Translations under genes and position numbers: made by a program
Part shown: positions 12,399-26,957 of the stretch, in pieces
Layout of the letters: the number at the start of each line of letters is the position of its first letter
How positions within the stretch are numbered: the stretch's first letter is position 1
The notes under the pieces: generated by a model
Told to the model about the DNA's origin: nothing
Seen by the model: only the letters and a program-made list of their open reading frames with translations
The model's database searches: none
Source: Lactuca virosa
Taxonomy: Eukaryota > Streptophyta > Magnoliopsida > Asterales > Asteraceae
Direction of reading: 5' to 3'
Assembly: GCA_928212115.1 (NCBI GenBank)
Contig: CAKMRJ010003334.1
Span: forward strand, 28,497,500-28,561,499
Length of the DNA stretch: 64,000 bases

Positions 12399-13479
12399 CC
12401 CCAAAGTCCAAGTCCATACAGTCGATTTCAGTCGGGCTTATTGCATCCAAAGCATATATCTGGCCTCCTAGGGTCGATATAACACGTAAAGTTACAAACT
12501 TTACGTGCATGCATGGGTGTTATGAAGCTAAAACACCAAAACTAAGCCATAAAGGAGTTCTAATGCATGGGATAGGGCCATAGCTCAATAAAGGTGGCAA
12601 CTTTGAGCTTCCTGAGCTCCAATTTTCCCAAATCTGAAGTCATCACTCTCATATACACTCAAATCCCGAGTGTGACTTAGAAAGGTCCCAAAATGACAAG
12701 AAGCAAGCCCTAAAGGAGATCTAACTGATGGAAAGCCAAGGTTTAAGCTTTTTACCTCAAACAAGCTGGAAATGCAACCAAAACTCTGGATCTACTGCCT
12801 TCTTCTTGGACCTCCAAGCCTTTCCTTCCTTCTCCAACCTTTAAATCACTAAAATGGCACAAAATAGCTCAACAACACTCACAACTGATTAGGGTTTCGA
12901 GAATAGGGTCTGAGGGTGATGGAGGCTGGAGTGGAGGCCATATGTGACATCCCCAATTTCACGGCCAGAAAAGACCAATTTCGTTTATGCTTTTTAAAAT
13001 AAAATCAGAGTAAACCCTTTTAAAAGATGTTGCGGAATTTGTTTCCAAAACAAAACATGATAAAAATTTATCAAAACCTTTCTTTAAGAAATATATAATT
13101 TCCTTTTATATCAAAACCTCGGGATGTCATGTTCCGATACAGATCAAAAGCATAAACAAGACATTATAAGCCTTACAACTGTTATTTACAACTACTGGCC
13201 TATAATCCATAAATCACTCATCATCATCCGACTATGCTCGGGGTCCACTACCTGTAATATAAAAAGCTAAGTGGGTCAGGCTTGGAAGCCTGGTGAGCAT
13301 ATAGGGTTTTCAACCCACAATAAATAATAAACTTATTAAGTTCTCAATCAACAATAAATTTATTAATTTCATCAACCAAAAATAACCCTAATTACCCATT
13401 CCCATTATCCTCACTTTACGTCCCGAAAACAACTATCACAAGGGACCTAGCCTAAGGATTTTCATTAGGGGTGACAACA

Positions 13480-13863
13480 TTGTTTTCCTCAACAATTTAT
13501 GTCAAACAAGACAACCAATAAGGTGACAACATTGCTTTCCTCAACAATTTATGTTAAACAAGACAAACATCAGGGTGACAACATTGCTTTTCTTCAGCAA
13601 TTTATGTCAAACAAAACAACCTACCATAAAACAACCAATAAGGTGACAACATTGCTTTCCTTCAGCAATTTATGTCAAATAAGACAACCAATGTGGTGAC
13701 AACATTGCTTTCCTCATCAATTTATGTCAAACAAACATCGGGGTGACAACATTGCTTTTCTCTCAGCAATTTATGTCAAAAGGGTGACAACATTGCTTTT
13801 CCCTCAGCAATTTATGTCAAAAGGGTGACAACATTGCTTTTCCCTCAGCAATTTATGTCAAAA
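13480..13863. repeat. Minisatellite, about 37-65 bp units
   Basis: At least eight irregular units sharing GGTGACAACATTGCTTT and CAATTTATGTCAAA; unit length varies through small indels. Open frame 13499-13699 is an artefact of this array. Confidence 0.9.
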
Positions 13864-14110
13864 AGGACGAAGTCACATCGTCGCCAAGGTTTATACAACA
13901 GGCACTACGTCTCATAGTCGCCAGGGTTTATACAATAGGCACTACGTCTCATAGTCGCCAGGGTTTATACAATAGGCACTATGTCTCATAGTCGCCAGGG
14001 TTTATACAATAGGCACTACGTCTCATAGTCGCCAGGTTTATACAATAGGCACTAAGTCTCATAGTCGCCAGGGTTTATACAATAGGCACTACGTCACATA
14101 GTCGCCAACG
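13864..14110. repeat. 37-bp minisatellite, six units
   Basis: GGCACTACGTCTCATAGTCG-type units start at 13901, 13938, 13975, 14012, 14048 and 14085. Spacing is 37 bp except one unit of 36. Confidence 0.93.
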
Positions 14111-15648
14111 TACTAAATCCATAGCTACCAACGTACATCTATACTGTACTATTATCCCTCATCCTTTATCTACCCATGTTTTACCCAACATATTTGAAGA
14201 TAAAATATATATACATTTTAAATTATTTTAAACATGTATAAAACATCCATTCAACATCCATTTCAAATAAATAAACAACATATATACACATAGCACGTAT
14301 TTTATATAAAATACTTCATATCTATGTGTAAGGTGAAAGTAACTACACACTCACTTGATTTAATGAAAATCGGGCAGCAATTCGTTTCCTAAAACGATCG
14401 TTTCTAATAAAACCGGGAGTTTTATTGAGAAACCGGGCTCTGCGAAGGTCGGGCTTCGAAACCAAAAAGATAAATTTTCCGGGTCTTCGGGCACTTCGGG
14501 GCGTATTCCGGGGGTTATAATCGATACCGGGGCTTCGGGGGACGTAAAAATAGCCAAAATATTGAAAAAGGGGCCAAAATTGCCAAATTTTAAAATTCTA
14601 GCCGGGAGGGTTCGCACCCTCCTATTTATAGTGTGCGAGCTGGTGATCGGACGGTCAGGAGAGAAGCCACGCGGCAGCAGATCCGAAGGAGGCAGCACCT
14701 GCTCGCACGTGGGTTACGCATGCGAGGGCCTCGCTGGAGGGCTCTGATTGGACCGAAGTCCGGGTCCGAGGTGGGGGGCTCGTGGCTCATGTGAGGCTCG
14801 GATGGATCAGAAGCGACACGGGGCGCGCATGCAAGCTTCCAGCGCATCGGACACATCATCGATTCGGACACGTGGCACGATTTGAGCGAGGTGACGTGGC
14901 CGAAGTCCACGTATGCGAGATTCCTCGGTTTTGGGGATTTTTTCTCGATTTTTGCGCCAAAACTTCTAAAATCCATAACTTTCGTATACGAGCTCCGTTT
15001 TTTACGTTCTTTATATGCACGCGTAGGTAAAATTACGTTCTACAACTTTCGTTTAGACTTCGTCGGCTAATTTTGACTTTAATTTTTATATTATTATTTT
15101 TAACAGACCGGGACAGGAAATCCGTTAAAAATTCATAACTTCTTCATCCGACGTCCGTTTTCGTATGTCTTTTTACCGTTGTGCTACTATTTACGAGACC
15201 TTCGATTCTCGTTTAGGTTGTGTCGGCTAAAAATCACTCGATCTAAAATTCGAGTTTTTAGCTGTCTACTGCTAAGCTGAAACTTCGAAAAATCATAACT
15301 TCCTCATACGAAGTCAGATTTGTGCGTTCTTTTTATACCTACTATCGGTTTAACGAATACTATGAGTTTCATTTAGATTACTAAGTCCAAAAAGTAGTTT
15401 ATCAAAAACTCACTTTTTACGACATTCGGCACCGTGCCGGTTTTGTCGCGAAACTTCGACAAGTCATAACTTCTTTGTTATAACTCGGATTTTGACGTTC
15501 ATTATATGTACGGAATCCTTGTAACATATACTACAACTTAGTTAAGATTAATCCTTCTAAATAATCTTCCATAAAAAAAGTCATTTTTGATGTTTATCGT
15601 CTCTTAATTGACTAGCCCTAATCTACGGGCGTTACCCCATATAGGGTG

Positions 15649-15656
15649 TTTAAATA
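15649..15656 (-). promoter_or_regulatory. TATA-like box of the family A solo LTR
   Basis: Minus-strand TATTTAAA, about 40 bp downstream (in LTR sense) of the dyad pairs at 15698-15798. The equivalent TATATAAG box in the sister LTR lies at 55909-55918. Confidence 0.5.
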
Positions 15657-15697
15657 GGGTGTAAACCCTAAAAGTTAGGGTTTCATTCAGACAGGTC

Positions 15698-15798
15698 TAC
15701 TCGTCGAGTCGGGGCTTCCGACTCGTCGAGTAGACTTTTCCACCTACGTCCAAGATTCGCCCTTACTCGACGAGTTTGGGGACTCAACTCGTCGAGTC
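15698..15798. promoter_or_regulatory. Two dyad pairs upstream of the LTR TATA box
   Basis: ACTCGTCGAGT-type dyads start at 15698/15720 and 15764/15786: 22 bp within pairs, 66 bp between pairs. Confidence 0.75.
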
Positions 15799-15861
15799 TT
15801 AGTGTAAAAATGCAAAAACTCATATTTAAAATACGTATCGGGAACCGGGCGTTACATCGAA

Positions 15862-17160
15862 ACCCCTAGAAAAACTACAGGTAAGTAGGTCAGATTACGA
15901 CTCTATGTTGATATTACTGTCATTCTTGATTTTTAATAAAGGGTTGGATTTATTTATTTCTTGTTATGTATACTGCAACCATGGTTTGAAACCCTAGAAA
16001 ATCTATAAATAAAGAGGTCAGATTACAACTCTATGTTGATGCTTTTTCATTCTTGACTCTCCTTATGCATCTGCACAATTAAACCTTATCCAAGTAACAT
16101 ACTTTACATTCCTTTTCTTTCACATATGGTATGTTATCTTCAATAATTGATATAATGCATACTCAGTAACAGGTAGTTACTGGCTTCAAGCATCATGAAT
16201 TATATTGCTTACATACAACCTACTTCCATACAGGAATAGAAATTCACGTTGTTATAACTGGAAAGGAGCATAAACAGGCAGTTACAAAGCTTATGTTTTC
16301 ACAATAATCATGACATAGGTATCGATTTGTAAAAAAAAATTATCAAGTGTACTTGTATTTTAATAAGTTATCCTTTACTTTGAGCTACTACTTTTGTGGT
16401 TTTTTCATCCGTTTTGGCACTGATAATGCAAAAGATAGAAGAAAAAAATGTGTACAAAATAGGGTAGTTTATGCCTTTCATCGTTTTGGCAATTTAAGTT
16501 TACATTTTGTTTCGTAATCCGGTTCATTAAATTTTTGTACTTTCATCTTGTATGTGCTTTAATCTTATTCAGATCAATAGGTAACATGTTCAAGAGACTC
16601 ACAATTGCCAACACAGGTAGCAATTTGGTATTTCGTTTTGGCATTTTGATATTTTGTGACATAAACTTAACTAGTTCAATAAATGGTGTACTTATTGTTG
16701 TTTTCAATTGTTTATATCTTTTTTTCAAGTTGAAAGTATGTTGTTATTAATTATTTTTAGTTTTTTATTCAAGTTGAAAGTATGTTGCTATTATATCTTT
16801 ATAGTTTTTTTTATTCAAGTTGAAAGTATGTTGCTATTAATTGAATGATATTACTTGAGGTTTAATTAGTTGTAAACTTGGTTATTATTTCTTTGTATGG
16901 TATTGGTTATCAAATCCATGAGGAGATGAAAGAAGAGATTTAGGGTAACATGAAGAAAGTGAGGCCAAAAAACAAGAAATTGCCAAGATATATAACGAAA
17001 TCATAAAGTTCTCCCATGGAAATAACCTACCCACCGAATTAGACTTTCATATATATTATTTTTATTTAGTTTCTATACTTTGAAATCAAATATGATTTTT
17101 CATTTTTCTGGTCAAATATTAATATTTATTTTTGTAGTTGAATGTTAATGTTTTGATTTA
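15862..17160. other. Unrecognised internal sequence of the CACTA element
   Basis: AT-rich DNA with a TTCAAGTTGAAAGTATGTTG unit repeated three times near 16727-16835. Overlapping short frames at 16535-16750 on both strands show no family resemblance. Confidence 0.35.
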
Positions 17161-17802
17161 GAGATATAAAATTTGAAGTTCATATTGCTAGTCGAATATT
17201 AGCGACTGAATGACTTGGCATCCTAAACTGATATTCACCAACTGAAAAATCAAATGAGGGATTGAATGACATTGTATTTGAGACTGATATCTTGAAAAAT
17301 TAGAATAGAGACCAAATGACATTATATTCGAGACTGATATTCAATCACTGAATTAGGTTAGGGACTAAAGGAATGATATTGGAGACTGAAAATGATAGTA
17401 TCAAAGACTAATATTTAGTCCTTTAAAGAGAATATTAGTGACTGATACGACATAAAATACAAATTTTAATGAAACATATTAAAGACTAAATGATATATTA
17501 TAAATGGTTGATATTCAGTCTCTAAAAGATAGTATTAGGGACTGATATGACATAAAATTGGGGATTTGAAAAAAAAACAAATTAGAGACTGAATGAGATA
17601 TTAATGAAGACTGGTTTTCGGTCTTTAATATTTTGATGTATTAGAGACTAATTTTCAATCCCAGATACATAAAAAAATCAACTATCTAAGACTAGGTCTC
17701 GGGGACTAGCTAAATCAGTCTCTGATTCTCATCGGAGACTGATTATTGACCATTGGAGACTGATTATGTCAGTCTTCGATACCACTTTTTCTTGTAGTGA
17801 CG

Positions 17803-20705
<2,903 letters not shown>

Positions 20706-20824
20706 CTTCTAAATAGTCTTTTAAACTTCAGGGTCCATAATCAAATAAAACATACAATCATGTTTACTTGGATTAATCTTCTATATGATTCTTAAATTTG
20801 ACATAAAAAAAAGTCATCAAATAT

Positions 20825-20970
20825 GCCTTCAACAATTTTGATGCCTACGAAAACTAAAACAAAAAAAACATTTATCCAACTTCGATGCCAACATAATCTT
20901 AAACAAAAAAATCACATTAATCCAACTTCGATGCCTACAAAAGCTCAAACAAAAATCACATTAATCCATC
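20825..20970. repeat. Short degenerate tandem repeat, about 50-bp units
   Basis: Three units around CCAACTTCGATGCCTAC, with ACAAAAATCACATTAATCC between them. Confidence 0.7.
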
Positions 20971-21517
20971 GAATAAAATAAGACAACGATATGAAAATAG
21001 TACATTGTCTTTCTGAAATACATTGTTTTCTACTTAAGTCGACTCAAATGCTCTGTACCAAAGCTTTTGTTTAATGTATGCTTGATTAAAGTCTCAACGT
21101 TTTATTTGAGTTCACATAAGCAAGCGATCATTTGTTTGGCGCCGAAGAACTGAGGGTGTCAAGAGGTAAAGAAGAAAATGTGGAAAAGCAAATCGATAAA
21201 TTCTTTGGTGGTTTCTCTCTTTTCCACTAAATACGTAAATGTCATGTTTGGAGAAGCTATTGATGAAATACCACATTGAAGTTTGAAATAAGATTTTATA
21301 GAAGTAGGAGATGTTAGTAATTATAGTTATCATAAATTCAAAAACTCTTTGATTGCTTGTTAATTAAAATTGTGTGTAAGTTTCATAAGTTCAAAATCTA
21401 TTTGATTGTTTGGTCTTAATTAGGTGAATGTGAAAAGGTATGAAAGTTTCAAATGCATATGATGCAAGTAAAAATATCTCTTTTATAAGTATAGTATAAT
21501 ATAATAGTATGATAGTA

Positions 21518-21520
<3 letters not shown>

Positions 21521-21610
<90 letters not shown>
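21521..21610. repeat. (TA)n microsatellite bounding an element
   Basis: About 45 TA units with one TTT interruption; abuts the left end of the element at 21611. Confidence 0.95.
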
Positions 21611-21612
<2 letters not shown>

Positions 21613-23474
21613 CTTAGGTTATTTTGTTTTTACTAACTATTGTGTGTCAGAATGCACAGATCTGGACCAACGGATGTAATTAATCAATGGACATGATTTG
21701 AGAGTGTATGATATTACAATGGGGTAACATTTATCATATAATCGCACAAATTTTAATAAAATGGTATTTTAGACAATTAACTACATCTATAAAAGGAAAT
21801 TTTCGGATTTTTAGAGAGAATTAATTATCCTAATTTTAAAAATATGAATTTTTTTAATTAATTAAATTTTAATTCTAACGTAATTTGTAAACATAGCCGA
21901 TTTTATTCTATCAGAATATTTTTTTTTCTAGAATGATGTTCTTCCAGAATTTTATTCTATTAAAATATTATTGAAGAATAACAAAATTCTTGAATCCGAG
22001 GTTGAAAAATAACAACATTGTAACATATTCTTATACATCCGAACTTAAATACAAATTCATATATATTCTTACAAACTAAAAACCTTATACATTTTAATAT
22101 AATTATACATATTCTAAAAGAATATCAATAAACATGAATAAAATTCTTAAAAAATAACAACATTCTTAAATTGTGAGTCTGATCAAACTTTATTCATTCT
22201 TCAAGATATTCCTATTAGGTTGAACTTTATTCTTTCTTCAAGATATTTCTATTACGTCTTCAACGCATTCTTCCAGCCATTCCTATCACAAATACAACAA
22301 AAACTAATAATGGTTAAAAACATGTTACTCGCAATTAACTAGCACTTTATATATTCTAGTAGAATACATAGAATATGACAGAATGTATTATTCTGGTAGA
22401 ATACATAGATTTTATTCTGTCAGAATACATTCTGACAAAATTGACAAAATACATAGAATACATTCAAAAGTATTGTATTTCCAGCTAATATAATTTTAGA
22501 TTCCAAATACACAATGATGAAAATGAAGTTCGTTTTAAATTGATTTGTAAAATGTTAGTCTTAAAATTGATTTATAAAACCAAAATCCAAAGCAATATTG
22601 TGCAATGTGGTTATAAAATTTGCAGCAGCAAATGGTTTGTTAAGTTTTCTTGAAACTTGTTCAAGAAATCGGTATTTCACATTGAAAACCCAAAACAATT
22701 ATGTTGTCTACGCTTTCTAGAACTTATTTTATTCTACTTTTTAGATAAATTTTAAATTAAGTATTGTGTATGCAAGTCTTATTTTAACATTAAAATTCAT
22801 TATTTTTAAGCAGCAAATGCAATATATATTAATAAAAAAAAAAGCCTAAGCAAGAAACTAATGGGCAAATACATCACAGGAAAATTCATTTTTATTATCT
22901 TATAAAATTACTATTCTGATTTTGTTTCATTAACGCAAAAGGCACTACTTTCAGTTAAAAATAAACATAAATGAACCAAATGTTAGGAAAATTGTTTGTG
23001 AAATGTTCAACAGAACTTCATAACATAGATCGTTCGTTTGTTAGAGGGAAATTGATTTATCGTAGTAATAACATAGAACGAACATCATCATTCTCAAAAG
23101 AAATTTGATTGTAAAATCAGAAATTAGGTTTAAAAATTAGAAATTGAGTTCAAGAACATACCAGGGCTAGGATGTTGGTGTACGGCGTCAGCTATAGACC
23201 GATTTCGGTGATGGAATACGAAGCCGACGAAAGAAGAGGGAGGAAGAAGAAGATACGGCAGTGGCAAGATGAGGGATACACAGGTATGTCTGGGACGATG
23301 ATGAATGGTCGATGGTTATAAAGAAGAGATATTAGGTCAACATATATTTATCTTGTTTCCTTAATTACAAGTGCAAAAAACCAGAAATACCCTTTTTTAT
23401 TTAATTAATTATTTTATTATTTGCTAATTTGTGATTGGTGCATTTAGGAACACAATAGTTGTTAAAAACATTTG

Positions 23475-23477
<3 letters not shown>
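21611..23477. mobile_element. Candidate (TA)n-bounded inverted-repeat element, 1.87 kb
   Basis: Directly inside the left TA tract is GTTTTTACTAACTATTGTGT; directly inside the right TA tract is its imperfect inverse, ACACAATAGTTGTTAAAAAC. Both ends abut TA microsatellites, as described for rice Micron elements that insert in (TA)n. The interior is AT-rich with no transposase; a GC-richer patch at 23160-23330 is not open. The terminal repeats are short and diverged, so the unit is plausible rather than proven. Confidence 0.5.

Positions 23478-23548
<71 letters not shown>
23478..23548. repeat. (TA)n microsatellite between two elements
   Basis: About 35 TA units. The tyrosine/isoleucine frames read through it are artefacts. 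Confidence 0.95.
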
Positions 23549-23550
<2 letters not shown>

Positions 23551-23925
23551 TCCGGTAAGAAGGAAATTTTTGGTAGGAAGGTAAGAAGTTTTTTTTCTAT
23601 ATATTTTTTTGACGAACAAAATAAATGAATCACTAGATGATTCATTTGTAAGATGATTCACAAGAAAAAATTTCCAAAAAAACATCTTTATGATTCATTT
23701 TTAAGTAAATTAAGAAAAAATTCACTTTTATGACAATTTTAGTGAATAACAACAAAATCATTATATAAATGAATCATCGAGATGTTTTTTTGAGAATTTT
23801 TTCTTGTGAATCATCTTACAAATGAATCATCTAATTATTCATTTTGTTTGTTCGTCAAAAAAATATATAGAAAAAAAACTTTTTACCTTCCTACCAAAAA
23901 TTTCCTTCTTATTTGATCTTGACTG
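23549..23925. mobile_element. Fold-back MITE bounded by (TA)n on both sides
   Basis: Left arm 23549-23686 and right arm 23781-23925 are near-perfect inverse complements (for example AAGAAGGAAATTTTTGGTAG and TTCATTTGTAAGATGATTCA), with a spacer of about 95 bp. TA tracts flank both sides (23478-23548 and 23926-23951). No coding capacity. Superfamily unknown; target preference for TA microsatellites fits a Micron-like element. Confidence 0.9.
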
Positions 23926-23951
23926 TATATATATATATATATATATATATA

Positions 23952-24440
23952 AACCATTTACCTATATTTTATATTTTATATACACGTACAAATGTACATA
24001 TCTATAATGTACAAAAGGCTATTAACTTTTTGTGATGGTATCCCTTGTTTCCACTCTTCTATGTTTGTATTTAGTTGTTGTGTCATGCTAATAAACATTC
24101 GATGATCAAGTACATGAAGAATCACATATATTTCTATTATGGCATTAAAATGATATCTAGTTATCTAGTATACATAAATCTACACCATCAATTTGCCAAA
24201 ACTTTGTACTATTAATACTTTAATTTTGTATAACATCCTTTGAATGGTTCGTCTTTAACATTAGATTTGCCTGTTTTGAAAAAGAGTTATAGAATATGAA
24301 GTTGTCAAGACTAAACTTTTTCATTATTTAGAGACTACTTAAATAAAAGTTATTACATGTGGGATTTTAGATGAAATTTCGTAATTATAAAGTACTTGTT
24401 ATGTAAATTCACCAGAGAAGAATTAATATTTACACTTTAG
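23952..24440. other. Upstream region of the transporter gene
   Basis: Ordinary AT-rich DNA leading into the promoter at 24446; no other feature seen. Confidence 0.4.
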
Positions 24441-24445
24441 TGCAC

Positions 24446-24453
24446 TATAAATA
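24446..24453 (+). promoter_or_regulatory. TATA box of the nucleotide-sugar transporter gene
   Basis: TATAAATA, about 365 bp before the start codon; a CT-rich leader (24488-24515) follows at a position fitting a 5' UTR. Confidence 0.6.
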
Positions 24454-24812
24454 TAAGTTAGCTCTTATTACACTCGTATATAAATTGCCTCCTCCCAAAC
24501 CCCCTCTCTCTTCCCTGTGCTAGGAGACAGACTAATTAAGCAGAATAGTCGCCGGTCGTCGATCGTCGAGTGTCGATCGCCGGTCGTCCTCCTCAGAACG
24601 CTAGCGTCACCTATCTTCTTGTCTATATTCAATTTGGTAAACACGCGGTTTTGTTTCGATTCAGTTCATCCCCTGTCCAGATTCCGTAATGCTTCCTAGA
24701 TCTCCCTCAGATCCAATGCCGTCCTTGTTCTAATTGTAGAACCAGAGGGAGAAGAATCAATTATCATCAATCAGATTGAAAAAAATTGGTCCATTTTCGA
24801 TTTTGTTTAGAA

Positions 24813-25980
24813 ATGTCGGCAATAAAGAGCCCGTCTCCCACCCGGTTCTTCACGATTGGACTTGTAACGTCGTGGTACTCATCCAACATTGGGGTTTTAT
24901 TGCTCAACAAGTATTTGCTTAGCAATTACGGTTTCAAGTACCCGATCTTCCTCACTATGTGCCATATGACAGCTTGTGCTTTGCTAAGCTACATCGCTAT
25001 CGCATGGCTGAAGATGGTTCCTATGCAGACTATCCGATCTCGTGTTCAGTTCTTTAAGATCTCTGCTCTGAGCTTAATCTTCTGTGGATCCGTTGTAAGT
25101 GGCAACATTTCGCTTAGGTATTTACCTGTATCGTTTAATCAAGCGATTGGTGCTACGACGCCGTTTTTCACTGCCGTGTTCGCGTATCTCATGACTTTGA
25201 AGAAGGAAGCTTGGCTTACTTATATCACCCTCATTCCTGTTGTGACTGGTGTTATTATCGCTAGTGGGGTATGCTTCTTTCAGATATTAGTTTCCAGTTT
25301 ATGTTTCCTTTTTCTAATTATTCATGTTTGGTTTTAGGGCGAGCCTAGTTTTCATCTGTTTGGGTTTATAATGTGCATTGGTGCTACTGCTGCAAGAGCA
25401 TTAAAAACAGTTGTTCAAGGGATCTTGCTTTCTTCTGAAGGGTATGGAACCATTCGAGATTCATGATAGATTTCCATCATCTATTCAACTAACATTACAT
25501 GTCATTTTTTACTTCAGGGAGAAGTTGAACTCCATGAATCTCCTTCTATACATGGCTCCTATTGCTGTCGTATTCCTGCTTCCTGCAACATTATACATGG
25601 AAAGGAATGTCGTTGGTATAACAATAGCACTTGCAAGACAAGATTTTGGGATTGTTTGGCTATTGCTTTTCAACTCTGCGCTTGCATATTTCGTGAATTT
25701 GACAAACTTTTTGGTCACAAAACACACCAGCGCTCTTACACTTCAGGTATGTCTGTAGTTATCTATTCAATCTCTACCTTCAAAGAAAAACATGATCTTG
25801 TTTGTAACAAATTAGGGTTTGATATTTTAGGTTTTGGGAAACGCAAAGGGGGCAGTTGCAGTGGTTGTTTCGATACTAATTTTTAGAAATCCGGTATCTG
25901 TGACTGGGATGGCGGGATACACATTGACAGTGATTGGAGTTATTCTTTATAGTGAAGCCAAGAAGCGTAGCAATAAATGA
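24813..25980 (+). CDS. Golgi nucleotide-sugar transporter, UDP-arabinofuranose transporter type
   Basis: Member of the drug/metabolite transporter superfamily, triose-phosphate translocator branch. Closest by eye to the plant clade described as UDP-arabinofuranose transporters (UAfT), which carry UDP-Araf into the Golgi for cell-wall and glycoprotein arabinosylation; substrate is inferred from clade only. Four exons on GT-AG junctions: 24813-25268, 25338-25441, 25518-25746 and 25831-25980, total 939 nt, 312 residues. The start ATG gives MSAIKSPSPTRFFTIGLVTSWYS... cut here at the first helix; this N-terminus and length fit the family. Hydrophobic segments fit about ten helices. Typical motifs are GNISLRYLPVSFNQAIGATT, NSALAYFVNLTNFLVTKHTS and GNAKGAVAVVVSILIFRNPV. 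The lysine-rich C-terminal tail (KKRSNK) fits a cytosolic end. No lesion is seen. The gene converges with the PCNA gene downstream. Confidence 0.93.
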
Positions 25981-26338
25981 GACCCATAATTATTAATTAC
26001 TATAACTTAATTAGTTAAAGATTACAAGCTCACCATGGACAACTTGAAGCAGGTTAGGCTTTATGTGCTGTTGCTTGTTGCTGCTGATCTTGCCCTCTAA
26101 ATTCATATTTTTTATGCTCATAAAACCTTGGGCTTGGGGACATTGAAGCTGCATATGTGTAACAGCTACATGAAAAATCAAAAGTAAGCCATTAGTTACA
26201 TCTGTGTTTAGGGTTCATAGTATAAGAATTGTAGAATTATTTTGCTATGAATTATGTTATATTCAAACTTCTTATAGATTATTTATTCAAGGCTATGCCC
26301 ATTTATCCTTTCATTGTGTGACTTCTTACATTTTTATA
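25981..26338. other. 3' UTR and spacer of the transporter gene
   Basis: Non-coding sequence after the stop codon, T-rich with ATAAAA-type signals; polyadenylation site not fixed. Confidence 0.4.
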
Positions 26339-26803
26339 GGGTTAATGTCAATTAATAGCATTTAGTCGGTTATTGTAATTTTGGGACTTAATAGTTATTA
26401 AACTTTTTGACTTAATCTAAAAAGAACAACTTAATGGATTAAGCCACAAATAACACGGCTTTAATTATATTAAGACGCTATATCTTTACTTATTTTTCCT
26501 CATAGCTTCTTTCAAGTTAAAACTGAAAAAAAGAATATCTTGAATAATATTTCTTTGACTTTTAAGAGTAATACGGTAATTTAGTTTTATTCTGACAGTT
26601 TGTTTGGTTTAAAAAAGAAACAAACATGTTATATAGCAGTTTATTTGGTCTTAAAAATATCAAAAGTTATACAGTTCTTTATCTAGACAAATATCTTTCC
26701 CATTCAACCACTTTATGAAAGACTAATGACAGGTTTATGAAGCCAAAAATAGGACTATGAACTTAATTAGTCAATGTGAATAGCTATTTAGTGGCATTAA
26801 CCC
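26339..26803. mobile_element. Candidate short TIR element between two convergent genes
   Basis: Left end GGGTTAATGTCAATTAATAG and right end whose inverse complement reads GGGTTAATGCCACTAAATAG: 17 of 20 identical. 465 bp, no ORF. No clear target duplication was found, so superfamily is open. Confidence 0.55.
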
Positions 26804-26957
26804 TTTCTGGATAAAATGATTTAGTTAATGTTAAAACAAGACACAAATGCTCATTTCTACTTGAAAACACTACTCAAGGGTTTACATACATACTTTCATA
26901 TTGCATAAACAAAATTAACCCCAACAACTTAACTTCATAAGACTTTTCATCACTAAC

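Larger units (their letters stand above)
12943..15636 (-). mobile_element. Solo LTR, family B, inserted in the family A LTR
   Basis: Begins TGTGACATCC and ends GCGTTACC (terminal A mutated); flanked by the perfect 5-bp duplication CCATA (12938-12942 and 15637-15641). Both ends and much of the body are the reverse complement of the LTR at 53198-55037. It is 2.69 kb against 1.84 kb for that copy, mostly because of two minisatellites. In the minus direction a TATAAATA box lies at 14621-14628, next to a perfect 7-bp stem (GGAGGGT / ACCCTCC). The GC-rich stretch 14430-14900 gives overlapping frames on both strands that are not genes. Confidence 0.9.
11021..15856 (-). mobile_element. Solo LTR, family A (gypsy type), split by an inner solo LTR
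   Basis: Begins TGTAACATC and ends GGCGTTACA; flanked by the perfect 5-bp duplication TCGAA (11016-11020 and 15857-15861). Without the inner insertion and its duplication it is about 2.1 kb. Orientation is taken from the related LTR at 49028-51930, whose polypurine tract shows that this reading direction is antisense. In that orientation it has two pairs of ACTCGTCGAGT dyads, then a TATA-like box (15649-15656), and farther in more dyad pairs and a 54-bp array. No internal region or PBS, hence a solo LTR left by recombination. Confidence 0.9.
8709..17799. mobile_element. Non-autonomous CACTA (En/Spm) transposon, carrier of nested insertions
   Basis: Left end CACTACAAGAAAAAGGGG, right end ...TTTTTCTTGTAGTG, flanked by the 3-bp duplication ACG at 8706-8708 and 17800-17802: full diagnostic features of CACTA elements. 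Both ends carry dense subterminal repeats around AGAGACTGA / TCAGTCTC (about 8740-9130 and 17160-17790), as expected for transposase binding. No transposase frame is visible. Inside are UTR-like sequence (9640-10550), a Mutator-type MITE, and a solo LTR split by another solo LTR; without the LTR pair the element is about 4.25 kb. The sequence next to the LTR insertion occurs twice as a diverged direct repeat (about 10981-11020 plus 15857-15950, and about 15940-16070). Confidence 0.93.

Noticed and set aside
13480..14110. CRISPR-like array
   Set aside because: Regular repeats but no unique spacers of constant length, plant nuclear context, and location inside an LTR; ordinary minisatellites.
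14360..15070. Overlapping frames of 60-116 residues on both strands
   Set aside because: GC-rich U3 part of a solo LTR with few stops; no family resemblance and mutual overlap.
23401..24007. Paired similar minus and plus frames with SFVLF/SSKKYIEKK-like sequence
   Set aside because: They are the two arms of the fold-back MITE translated from opposite strands, not a duplicated gene.
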